Shown one piece after another: positions 46,465-56,202 of a stretch of DNA of 64,000 bases. The stretch comes from Euonymus europaeus (lineage: Eukaryota > Streptophyta > Magnoliopsida > Celastrales > Celastraceae): the NCBI GenBank assembly GCA_963580455.1, contig OY756961.1, positions 19,883,001 through 19,947,000 of the forward strand, written 5' to 3'. Position 1 is the stretch's first letter; each line of letters begins with the position of its first letter. The notes beneath the pieces are model-generated. The model ran no database searches. It had not been told where the DNA came from and worked only from the letters and a program-made list of their open reading frames with translations. The translations under genes and the position numbers were made by a program.

Positions 46465-46929
46465 TTAATTGTTGGTTTTATTAACTTCTGGCCTTATATA
46501 AATTTGAAATATTATAATTTTACTCCAATCATTATTATGCGGTTTTGCTTGTTTGGTGCTTTTTTTTTTCTAAATTAAGGCAAATGCAAAGTGTCATGTT
46601 GGTTACTGTAAATCATGGCATGATTTACGTTTTATATTAATCGTCATAAATCAGAAAATAAATTTGTCTTTGGAAAAGGACCGGGGAAGGTTATTTGATT
46701 ATCAGTGCATTTATTTGTTTTTTAAAGACATTTTCAATTTTCTACCACTCTCGTAATTTGAGGCATGTCATAATTAGTCGATTATTCTTTTAGAAATATG
46801 GCTTGATTTTCTTCGTGATTTATTTAGTATAAGCCATGATTGTTATCGAAGTCTTAGATAGTTTGAAATTATATAATTGGTGCGTATATGTGTATGTCCA
46901 GATTCAGTTAACGTAATACAATTGTAATA
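46465..46929. other. Old copia internal remnant, no domain recognised
   Basis: AT-rich sequence between two inserted transposons; nothing identifiable was read. Confidence 0.3.
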
Positions 46930-47216
46930 CTTCATCCGTTCTTAAATAACTGTCTTTTTATAATTTTGCTTTTGTTTCAAAATATTTGTCGTTTTATAAA
47001 TCCAAAATATAATTAATATTTTCCCCCCAAGTTTACCATTATTCTCGTTTTTCAATAAAAGCTTAATAATTGCACACATTAATTAACTTTCATCTTTTTA
47101 GTAAGGATATTTCGATCTAATGCATTTATTTTTTAGTAATATTAGGGTTATTTAATAACTTCCTTAATTCTTATGCAAAAACCTTAAATGATAGTTATTT
47201 AGGAACGGATTGAGTA
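46928..47216. mobile_element. Stowaway-like MITE (Tc1/mariner type)
   Basis: The element is 46930-47214 (285 bp) with TA on both sides (46928-46929, 47215-47216). Termini are inverted: CTTCATCCGTTCTTAAATAA at the left, and CTCAATCCGTTCCTAAATAA for the right end read on the other strand. The CATCCGTTC-TAAATAA motif is characteristic of Stowaway MITEs. Confidence 0.85.
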
Positions 47217-47252
47217 ATTGATTCGTTAACAGTATTAGACATATATAGATAT

Positions 47253-48240
47253 TGTAACTCAGAAATTCTCACAAGATCGTTAGTCAAAAAATGGAAACAA
47301 AAAAAATGCGGAAAAATAAAAGAAACAATACCGAGATTTTTACGAGGAAAACCCAACCTGGGAAAAACCTCGAGTCTATAAGCGACTAACCTTACGAAAC
47401 AATTCACTAATCTTGAATCGAGAGTACAACCTTATCTTTACCTAAAAACATTGCTTGTACAACCCATCCCACATAGTGTTTGTTTCACTCAACACTCAAC
47501 CACACACGGTAGAGCTTTGTTTTTTGGCTCCTCCAAAAACTACACCAACGAGAAATCACCACTCTCACTCCTCAAAAACATAGACACCTCACAAGAGTTC
47601 ACTCTCACTCAAGAATGAGAATTGGATTACAAAGAGAAGCAATAACCTAAGAAACGTAGCTTTCACGTAGCTTCTCCCACCTTCATTCAATGGAGATCAT
47701 TCCTTTATATAGAGAGACATTCACCCTTTTCTTCTGATTTGATTTATTGAATCATGATATTATCTGGAATAATTATCCTGAAACAAAGCTAAAAGGTGAT
47801 AAAACACAAATCTATAAAATGATAAGATAGATGATAGGCCAACCAAATATTGGATTATATTTATAATTTGATTCACATGGCATTATCATTTATTTAGAAT
47901 TATCTCCATGAAACAAATAAAGCATCACAATATTGTAACTAATTAAAGATAATGATATACAAGCATTATTACAATATTGGAAAACAACCTCATGCATATC
48001 CATATTACATGCACTGAAAGAGTTTATGCACAATTGATATACTCATGTCTGCCACGTATGTCATTTACTCATGCACTTATATACGTCACCTGCAATTCAA
48101 GACTTCTTCATGCACTTATACACGTCCACTTCACCTGTAATTCAAAGACTTCAAGCATGAACCATGCATGAGCCATGTACGAACTATAACACAAGACAAA
48201 TTATCCTTATGCACTCACAATTGTCACAAAGATCCCAACA
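47253..48240 (-). repeat. 3' LTR of the Sirevirus-like element
   Basis: 988 bp. On the minus strand it runs TGTTGGGATC ... GAGTTACA. The sequence complementary to 47335-47375 (gttgggttttcctcgtaaaa) is the typical R/U5 phrase of this copia group. Confidence 0.9.
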
Positions 48241-48450
48241 ATCTCCCCCTTGACAATTGTGAGATCAGAAAAATCGTGGAAATAGATAATAATCACTATC
48301 CAGCAATATGCAACAAAATAGAATGATCAAAATCCAGCATAAGTACTTATGAAACAAAAAACTAGCGTTGCTCCTTCTAAACTACCACTACGGAAACTGC
48401 TCCCCCTAACTACCACTACTCCTGTTGAAAATGCACAACGGCTCCCCCTA

Positions 48451-48510
48451 AGTACCACTACAACTACCTCTTACTAACCTAGTACCACTACAACTACCTC
48501 TTACTAACCT
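48451..48510 (-). repeat. Perfect 30-bp tandem duplication
   Basis: agtaccactacaactacctc plus ten bases occurs at 48451-48480 and again at 48481-48510, within the 3' non-coding part of the Sirevirus-like element. Confidence 0.9.
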
Positions 48511-48623
48511 AGAGATCTCCCCCTTTTTATGACTCACAAATGTCAAAGATGGGCACGCTAACGGATAAGCTGAAGAATTTCATTGGCTTCATCCTAATGC
48601 TTCTTAAGCTCAATGATACGACC

Positions 48624-49874
48624 CTACAAGTCGGCAAAAGAAATATTGCGCAATTGAAGACCATGATCAACTTGTGAAGCTATATAATTAATGGCAGTAG
48701 CTAACTCCACTCTAGCAGATGAAAGACTCTGAATTGCTGGTATCACTGCATTTTGAAAACTGTCAAGTGTAGTCTGAAAAGTGGTAACCTGCTGGGAAAG
48801 GGACGTAACCTGCCTAGCCAAATCAGCCACTGGACCAGCTAATGCAGACGAGCTCTCAGTGGAGGTAGATGGTGCAGACTCAACAGGGAGAACAATAAGA
48901 GACTGTTTATTACTACGAGTCGCAGTTTGGACAGAAATAGGTGGACGTAGAGGGACCAAATCAGGAGTCAAAATAACACCTTCAGACTCTAAATACTTGG
49001 TCAAAATAACTCCAAACGGTAACTTGATAGTTCAGGCCTGATGTTCTTTGATATACAGCACATGATTGAAGATCAAGGATGGTAAACAGACTGGTTTACC
49101 AACTAGAATAGCATGCAACAAACGACAATAACGTTCAGATAATTCTCCATGATGCTCAGTTGGTAAAATTGTGGAGCAAATGAACAAATGTAGCATCTTA
49201 TGGTTAGAATTTAGAAATCGATGAAGTAATTTTTCACCAAACTTCCCTCCCCCATCCTTACGCAGAAACATATGTAAATCTTCCAGACTTGGTAACTCAG
49301 GCAGATCAAACAAATCAAAATCAGGGTTGTCAACTCGTGGCACCTCCAAAATCTTAGCTAATTTGTCAATTGAAAATGTAAACACCACCCCACGCACAAA
49401 ACAAGTAGTAACCCCAACCTCTTCATTCTCCAAATCAGACAGATTCACAAAAAACTCACGGATTAAAGTTGGGCATGCCATACCTTTGAGGGAACACATG
49501 GGACTCCACAATCTTGACTCAAAGATGTGATCTAATTCTGGATCATGAATGGAGGCGAAATCAAAAGGCCTTTCAGTAGATAAGGCTCTTCCATCAAAGT
49601 AAGAATCAAAGGATGCCTTTGCTGCCTTTGAAAGAAATCGAGAAGTAATCGTAGCTGGGTTCTTGGATTTCTTGATTCCTCGAGTGGTTGAATCCATGGG
49701 AGAGACCTTGTGTGTTTCTCTCTTTCGTTTGGCCATAAATACCCAAGGAGGCTGAGTTGAAATGGAAGAGATAAGAAGTAGAGAGAAGTTATGGGAAAAG
49801 AAGAACTTGTGGAGAAGAAGGATGGTAGTGGAAGGCACGACTTTTAAGAGAGTTTGAGATATTTTGAAACACAA
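48624..49874 (-). pseudogene. 3' accessory ORF of the Sirevirus-like element (plant transposon-protein domain), one stop
   Basis: A 417-codon frame read from 49874 down to 48624 and interrupted only by one TGA at 49034-49032. The likely translation start is MAKRKRETHKVSPMDSTTRG at 49736. The first part (NPELDHIFESRLW-like, then YCRLLHAILVGKPVCLPSLIF) resembles the 'putative plant transposon protein' domain found in retroelement accessory ORFs. After the TGA comes a Ser/Thr-rich linker and a heptad-like stretch (LARQVTSLSQQVTTFQTTL) suggesting a coiled coil. Position downstream of pol matches the env-like/accessory ORF of Sireviruses. I see no convincing membrane segment in the second part, and the function is unknown. 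Confidence 0.65.
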
Positions 49875-50706
49875 AGTTAATATTTGCAGGAAGCCCGCCT
49901 CTCATCAAAGACCACAATCCAAAAAATTTGAATTAAATTACAAAACTGCCATCAAGAACAAATGAGGTAGGTTACTGAAGGTTACCTCATGACTGACATT
50001 TTTGCACAATCTTCCTGACTCAAAGAAAGTATTCTTCAGTCGAAAACACTAACAATAGTATCCATGTATATTAGATAAGAAAAGCAGAATGATTACATGG
50101 ATGGAATTTATCAGGAGACCATATTTGAACAAATATAGATAGAAATGAATCACAGGAAATAATGGTTCATTTATTGGACTTACTTTCCAAACATCATGTC
50201 ATTGAAATTTGAACCATGTTATAAGCTCTGTGAAATTGTGTGTAATTTTAAGATCTTGTAAGTAACACAGCACAACATACTACACAAAATCACTCTTTGA
50301 ATAGGTTGTCAAATCAAACACTATTGAGCAGATTATAGGGACTTGCATAGGCATATAGAAATGACTGTTTTTATGGCAAGAGAAACCCTTACAGTGAGTG
50401 CATTTTATGCTCCATCTCACCCTTTTTTTTTTGCCATTGCCATTGCCATGAATGAAGCCATAAAATGTCTCAATAAGTGCCGTTCAATAGACCTATTAAG
50501 AGGATTTCAAGCATTATGTTAGCATAGAACTACAAGACTAAATATGTGCAATACAGACGGCTGGCCAATAACATATTCTTTTCAAATCTATGATCGGATT
50601 AGCCAATAACCCAGAACACATACATAAATGTGACATCAATATATCAGTATTTTTTCATAGATCAGCATATACCCCACACACATGATGTCATTTTGAACTT
50701 TACTAG

Positions 50707-51776
50707 CTAATGGATAGATACTACCCCTAGTGCATTCCTCAAAAATTCAAATCTTTGTCTGTCGAGAGGTTTTGTAAAAATATCAGCCAATTGGTTTTCA
50801 GTGGAAATGTATTCAAGAGACACTGAATTATTTTCAACAAGGTCACGAATGAAATGATATCGAATTTCTATATGCTTTGTCCTAGAATGTTGAACTGGAT
50901 TTTTTGAGATGTTAATGGCACTCATGTTATCACAAAACACAGTTATACTTTCCTGATTTAATTCATAGTCGCAGATCATTTGTTTCATCCAAAGAAGTTG
51001 AGTACAGCAGCTGCCCGCAGCGATGTATTCAGCTTCTACAGTTGACAATGAGATAGAGTTTTGCTTCTTGCTATGCCAGGCAACCAAGTTAGTTCCAATA
51101 TAGAAACATCCACCTAAAGTACTCTTCCTATCGTCACTACATCCTGCCCAATCTGCATCTGAGTAACCGGCAAGAGAAACATTAGTATCCTTAGAATAAT
51201 AAAGACCATAACTCAAAGTACCATTGATGTACTTTAGAATTCTCTTTGCAGCTGTCAAATGAGATTCTTTAGGATCAGCTTGATACCTGGCACAAACACA
51301 TACACTAAATGCAATATCAGGTCTACTAGCAGTTAGGTAAAGCAAGCTACCAATGATACTTCGGTACAATGTTTGATCAACTGATTTTCCTAAAATATCC
51401 TTGCTTAGTTTCACACTAGGACTCATTGGTGTTGGTGCTGGCTTACTTGATCCTACTTCAAATTTGTTCACCAAATTTTGAGCATACTTTGACTGAGATG
51501 TAAAAATACCATCTTCTAGTTGTTTTACCTGGAAACCTAGAAAATATGTTAGTTCACCCATCACGCTCATTTCAAACTCAGATTTCATTAATTCACCAAA
51601 ATCATTTGCAAGTTTAATAGAAGTGGAACCAAAGATTATGTCATCAACATATATTTGAGAAATCAATATATGCTCATGATCTTTCTTGACAAATAAAGTT
51701 TTATCCACTGTTCTTCGTCTAAAACCTGCATTCAAAAGAAAAATGGTGAAATATATTTGAGAAATCAATATATGCT
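50707..51776 (-). pseudogene. Copia reverse transcriptase C-terminus and RNase H (truncated)
   Basis: An open frame from about 51727 to the stop at 50707, beginning within RT at FRRRTVDKTLFVKKDHEH, with the catalytic YVDDIIFGS, the FLGFQVKQ block, then RNase H (GYSDADWAGCSDDRKST, STVEAEYIAAGS, FCDNMSAI) and the usual end ADIFTKPLDRQRFEFLRNALG. The RT fingers and everything upstream are missing because of the deletion ending at 51776. Positions 51722-51776 are not polymerase sequence but junction filler. Confidence 0.9.
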
Positions 51777-52173
51777 CAAATATTGGATTATATTTATAAT
51801 TTGATTCACACGGCATTATCATTTATTTAGAATTATCTCCATGAAACAAATAAAGCATCACAATATTGTAACTAATTAAAGATACTGATATACAAGCATT
51901 ATCACAATATTGGAAAACAACCTCATGCATATCTATATTACATGCACTGAAAGAGTTTATGCACAATTGATATACTCATGCCTGCCACGTATGTCATTTA
52001 CTCATGCACTTATATACGTCACCTGCAATTCAAAACTTCTTCATGCACTTATACACGTCCACTTCACCTGTAATTCAAAGACTTCAAGCATGAACCATGC
52101 ATGAGTCATGTACGAACTATAACACAACACAAATTATCCTTATGCACTCACAATTGTCACAAAGATCCCAACA
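51777..52173 (-). repeat. Truncated 5' LTR of the Sirevirus-like element
   Basis: Aligns without gaps to 47844-48240, with about 8 substitutions. The LTR is cut at 51777. Confidence 0.9.
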
Positions 52174-52510
52174 GATATATAAGTTGCTATATACATATAT
52201 ATATATTATATATTGGTACTTGTATGTAAAATCCTTAATAATTGGTTAATGTATGAGAATAAATTAAGATCGAGAGCTTTATTAATTGTGCCAATCGGGC
52301 GTAAATATCAAAATCATTAAGGCAACTGATAAAGTTAGTAACCGTGAGTTATAAGTATAATTGCTTGATTATTGGGTAATATTGAAGTTCCAGTATTGAT
52401 ATCATTTTTATTTGGCGGTTTATGGTAAATATATTGCATTGATAACTTTTAATATATTGTATTAAATTGATATCAATTATTTTCCTTTATTCCATTGATA
52501 TATTTATATT

Positions 52511-52728
52511 GATGACACTATGTCTTTTTTTTTTTGATACTAAGGAGGGGGAATACCCAACACAAATACGGAGGCCCAATGGCCCGATGGGCTACACAAA
52601 GGGAGATAACCCTCTCCCTTTTACAACTCTCACCATAATGGTGATAAATCTCACTTAAATTGGTAGAAGGGGAGACTCGAACACAAGACCTCCCACTCCC
52701 TACACAGTAGGATGACAGTATGTCTTTT
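52511..52728 (-). mobile_element. tRNA-derived SINE
   Basis: On the minus strand, 52710 to about 52525: a 5' part with a box-B-like motif (gtgttcgagtctcccc, near 52672-52687), a unique body, and a 3' poly(A) tail (T-run at 52525-52536 on the plus strand). It is flanked by long direct repeats gatgacactatgtctttt (52511) and gatgacagtatgtctttt (52711), 17 of 18 bases matching, as expected for LINE-driven insertion. The 5' end may be slightly truncated because box A is unclear. Body length is about 186 bp. Confidence 0.8.
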
Positions 52729-52929
52729 ATAGATATGAAAGTACATGTATGTATAATTAAAGCTGAGAAATGAACATGTTATATATGTGTATTTGTACAC
52801 ATGTATAGTTCAGCTGTGTGTAAGTAATATAATTGTGCTTATCACATGTTATTATATATAGTTAAGTAATTATTGTTGGGTAAAACGTGTCATTGCTATT
52901 TAATGCTTAGTAGCCTACGGAATACTAGT

Positions 52930-54470
52930 GTATCGGTTGCCTTGGAGGTGAACCGTGGTTCCAAGATGAGGTCAGTGGTCCATTCTTTGTAGGCTATGGT
53001 CAAAATATTGGATCACATTCACAAGGCCTATAAAAGAAAGCAAATTGAAACAGTTTCTTTCAGTTATAAAGGTGGTGGTGTTAGTAGCAATAAAAAGTTC
53101 AAAAGAAAATATTTTGTTTACAACAAGCCACGAAATCGAGCCAATGACTAATATCATCTCAAAAAGAATAATGCACAAGCCAGCCAACGTTATTGAGAAC
53201 GTTGGTGAGGAAGCAAAGCTTTCCTAAGAATTTCGTAAATAAATATGGTGTACAATATAAGATAGTGGTGGGTTGATATAGGCGCCAAATGTCATGTTTA
53301 TTCTGATGGGAAAAGTTTTACTGAGTATAAAATAATTGAAAATGGAGAATAATTATTCATGTGTAATTCTTTCGTGTCCACGGGAAGGTAGTGTAAAAGA
53401 TGATATATGGGAAAAATTAACATTGAACAATGGGTTCATGTCAATCTGGTTTGTAGCCGACTCATTATTGAGCTAGATTAATTTTATGTTGGTATTTATG
53501 CTCCGTTTGTTTGGAAGAAAATCAACCTCTTAAAAATATTTTTCTAACTTAGTAGTGTTTGGAGATAAGAAAATAAAATCAGTCAAACAAAATTTATAAT
53601 AAGTCAACTCATAATAAGAGTTATAAGATGGAAAACAACTTCTTTTATACTCATTGGGAAATTATTTTCCTCATAGTATTAAAATATCATTAAGAAATTT
53701 TTTTTGTCAATGTATACATGAGAACAACAATGAACTAAATTAAAATTATATCTTTTATACATACTATTGCATATATATATAAAAGATACAATATATATAT
53801 ATTTACATTTAACGGTCTAGAATTTCACCAAACAATGAAAAATATTAGCAATTTTTTTCCAAACACTAGAAATTAGTTGTTTTTCCATGAATTCTTTTTC
53901 TTTAAGATATATTTTTCATGAGACGTTGATTTTCCTCCAAACAAACGGAGCATTAAGGCCGACGATGTTTGTGAGTAATGGTTATTTATGTGAAGCTAAG
54001 TGACCATTATACCTAAAAGTAAAGAAGATTAATGAAAAAAATTAAATTTATTTGCTTGAGTCTTCTTCTTTATTGCATGACGGATTGGGTCATATTAATC
54101 ATGAATTATTTGATATTCAGAATTGTGGGGTGATTGATTCTATGAGTGAATTATATTCTGAATAAAATATTTTTTAATAAAATGGATCATACTATAATAT
54201 AAGTACATGAAATGTGGGGGGTGTCTAGCCAAAGTAATCAAAGTGGTTTCGAAATTTCCTAAGAGTATATTTCATGTTGGTTAAAACTTGTGCCAACAAT
54301 ATGTATACATTGTGATAGTCAATCTGTGATTGATAGGGCATAAGTTAGTAAGAATGACAATTGCTCTCTCTGATGGGTTATCTCTATTGACTACATAAAG
54401 TCAAAGGATAACATTGCAGATCCGCTACACAAAAAACCTAACAAGAGAGCGAATTATTGAATCATCGAGG
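52930..54470 (+). pseudogene. Internal coding relics of the old copia element
   Basis: Reading plus-strand frames piecewise: gag zinc-knuckle remnant (FVYNKPRNRAND, 53110-53150), protease WWVDIGAKCHVYSDGKSF (53270-53325), GAG pre-integrase SSSLLHDGLGHINHELFDIQ (54060-54120), and the end of RNase H (YIHCDSQSVIDRA at 54308; SKDNIADPLHKKPN at 54400). Integrase, RT and most of RNase H are deleted. A MITE (53499-53952) splits protease from pre-integrase. Confidence 0.75.
53496..53955. mobile_element. Tourist-like (PIF/Harbinger) MITE
   Basis: The element is 53499-53952 (454 bp), flanked by TTA (53496-53498 and 53953-53955). Terminal inverted repeats of at least 27 bp have one mismatch: TGCTCCGTTTGTTTGGAAGA at the left, and TGCTCCGTTTGTTTGGAGGA for the right end read on the other strand. 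The interior is AT-rich with no coding frame. TTA duplications and a GTTTG-rich end fit Tourist/PIF. Confidence 0.85.
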
Positions 54471-54930
54471 GGAGTGAGGCTAAAGTCTTATATCTTATGA
54501 GTTACCATGATGGTAACCCAACCTAGTTGATTGGATATCCCAAGATATGGGTTCGAAGGGACAACCGAATTGTGTGTTGACTCAGTAGAGCACTAAGGAT
54601 TTAAATTACTCTTAATCATTCCTATGATGAAATAGTGATGTCTACCGCTAGAACCAGGTTAATCTAAGCTTTTAATGATTTTTATAGTTTAAAAAATTCA
54701 AGTGGGGTATAGCAGGATATCTTTTATAAGAGATCATCTATGTGAGTGTGAAGGGGCCATTGAAAGGTTGAATTCTCTAGAGCATTCATTGAAACCAGGA
54801 AGTGTTTCGGGGCCAAAATGAACACAACTGTGAGAATCAAGTATTTTCGAAAAGGAACTAGGTGATTCCTATTGTTTGGATTTAAGTGTAAAGCTTACCA
54901 GTTCAAGACATGATGTTCATTGGATACTCG

Positions 54931-54983
54931 AGTAAATCCGATAGGTTTTGCTAGGAAAGGTTCAAAGCCAAAAGCTACCTAAT
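54931..54983 (+). other. Conserved non-coding block near copia 3' ends
   Basis: agtaaatccgatagg followed by aaggttcaaagccaaaagct and acctaa. The same block occurs at 11691-11743, in both cases about 90-100 bp before the purine tract and LTR of related copia elements. Confidence 0.6.
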
Positions 54984-55073
54984 TCTAATGCAGTGACTTT
55001 CACTGTTACTATCTCTTCCTCTATTTCAATGTCAATTTCGCAGTTCAATTCAATTTCTATTCATGTGGGGGAT

Positions 55074-55670
55074 TGTTGGAAATTTTTGAATAGAAATTAG
55101 ATGGAAATGAAATGTCTTTTCATTAGTTACAAATGTGTAACTTATGGTAAATAAATATTGTAGGTTATAATATATGTAACCTACAAGTTATTTGGTTTTA
55201 TAGTTTTTATGACATTTATTTTGTAATTTATTTTTGATTCTATATAAAGAGAGAGTAAAGTTTATAATGTAGAGAATACTTAGAGACTTCTTCTCTTCTC
55301 CTTTCTCCTCCTTCATTCTCATCTTGTGTCCACTCCTACGAGAGAGTACCAAGATACTTGGTTCGTTGTTACACCATTGGTTTGTGCTTTCAATGGTGTG
55401 TGATTGAGTATACCAAAGAGGCGATATTACACGATAACTACAAGCACCATGCGAGGCAGGCAATAAATCGCTTTATGGTTAGAAGTCCAACCTCGCTTTG
55501 ATCTTTTCTTATTCCACTGTTTGTAAGAGTTTTCGATTTCACTATATTACAATTTCTTTTTAATTTATTCATCTTTAATTTTTAACCAGCCTATTTTATT
55601 TATCTATTTTTGAAGTATACTTGATGGTTTTGTTGTTTTAGTATTGCGATCCAAAAACCGGATTCCAACA
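55074..55670 (+). repeat. 3' LTR of the old copia element
   Basis: TGTTGGAAATTTTTGAATAG ... GGATTCCAACA, 597 bp, preceded by the purine tract tgtgggggat and followed by aacaa. It aligns throughout to 43872-44476 with many substitutions and small indels. Confidence 0.85.
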
Positions 55671-55675
55671 AACAA

Positions 55676-56202
55676 ACCGGCTGCAATTTTTGCACATCAT
55701 CACTGTCAATTTTGTTTGGTAGAAGTTCAACAACTACGCTTGGTGTTACTAGTGAATGGTGATAGAGACAGTCAAGTCATAAAAATGTGTGGTGTCGCCA
55801 AAGGAAGCTCTTCAAGCCTTCGAACACCATAGATAAACCGGAACTGGTACTGTTGTATGCTTTCACGGGAAACAATCGAGACTAGTTAAGGGGAAAGAAC
55901 AACAAAAAATGGCAACATCGCAAGTTTTTGATCACTTCTTTTGAAACTTCTGCAGGTACTGACAATTAAAAACAGAAAACCCAATTAAATATCTCTGAAG
56001 AATAACACTAGCATCTTCACTACCCTAAAACAAAAGTGTTCCAATTTTTCATTGAGCTTCATCCTTTAATTCCTTAAAATGACGAGAAAATAGAAATTTG
56101 ATTCTACTGGTCTCTAATATGCACACAACTGAGCAAGTCACGAAATATTTTCTCCCTCAATCACACTCATATTTCACACCGTAAATTCAGCAAACAGAGA
56201 TC
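55676..56202. other. WEB gene downstream flank, possible minus-strand exon piece
   Basis: Minus strand about 55848-55746, after an acceptor-like ctttccccttaactag, is open for 34 codons (starting SRLFPVKAYNSTSSGLS) and ends in a stop. It may be chance, or part of the unidentified gene at 34.7-43.8 kb. The right part should contain the 3' UTR of the WEB gene. Confidence 0.25.

Larger units (their letters stand above)
47248..52178 (-). mobile_element. Deleted Sirevirus-like Ty1/copia element, minus orientation
   Basis: The element is 47253-52173 with 5-bp target duplications gatat (47248-47252 and 52174-52178). The 3' LTR is complete (47253-48240). The 5' LTR keeps only its first 397 bp (51777-52173); the rest of that LTR, the primer site, gag, protease, integrase and most of RT are gone. 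What remains is the RT end plus RNase H, a 3' accessory frame, a PPT (agggggaga) and the 3' LTR. The shared 397 bp of the two LTRs differ at about 8 positions with no indel. A 3' accessory ORF and the aagggggagat PPT are Sirevirus traits. Confidence 0.9.
43867..55675 (+). mobile_element. Old Ty1/copia element carrying five later insertions
   Basis: The element spans 43872-55670, flanked by 5-bp target duplications aacaa (43867-43871 and 55671-55675). Its LTRs (605 and 597 bp) differ at dozens of positions, so it is the oldest dated insertion in this cluster. The internal region keeps only decayed coding pieces at 52.9-54.5 kb. Inside it, each with its own ends, are a Mutator-like element (44702-46455), a Stowaway-like MITE (46930-47214), a Sirevirus-like copia (47253-52173), a SINE (52525-52710) and a Tourist-like MITE (53499-53952). 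No standard tRNA-Met primer site follows the 5' LTR. Confidence 0.85.

Noticed and set aside
48781..49041. Plus-strand frame across the Sirevirus-like accessory ORF
   Set aside because: It is a shadow of the minus-strand frame, which has a coherent composition and the expected element orientation.
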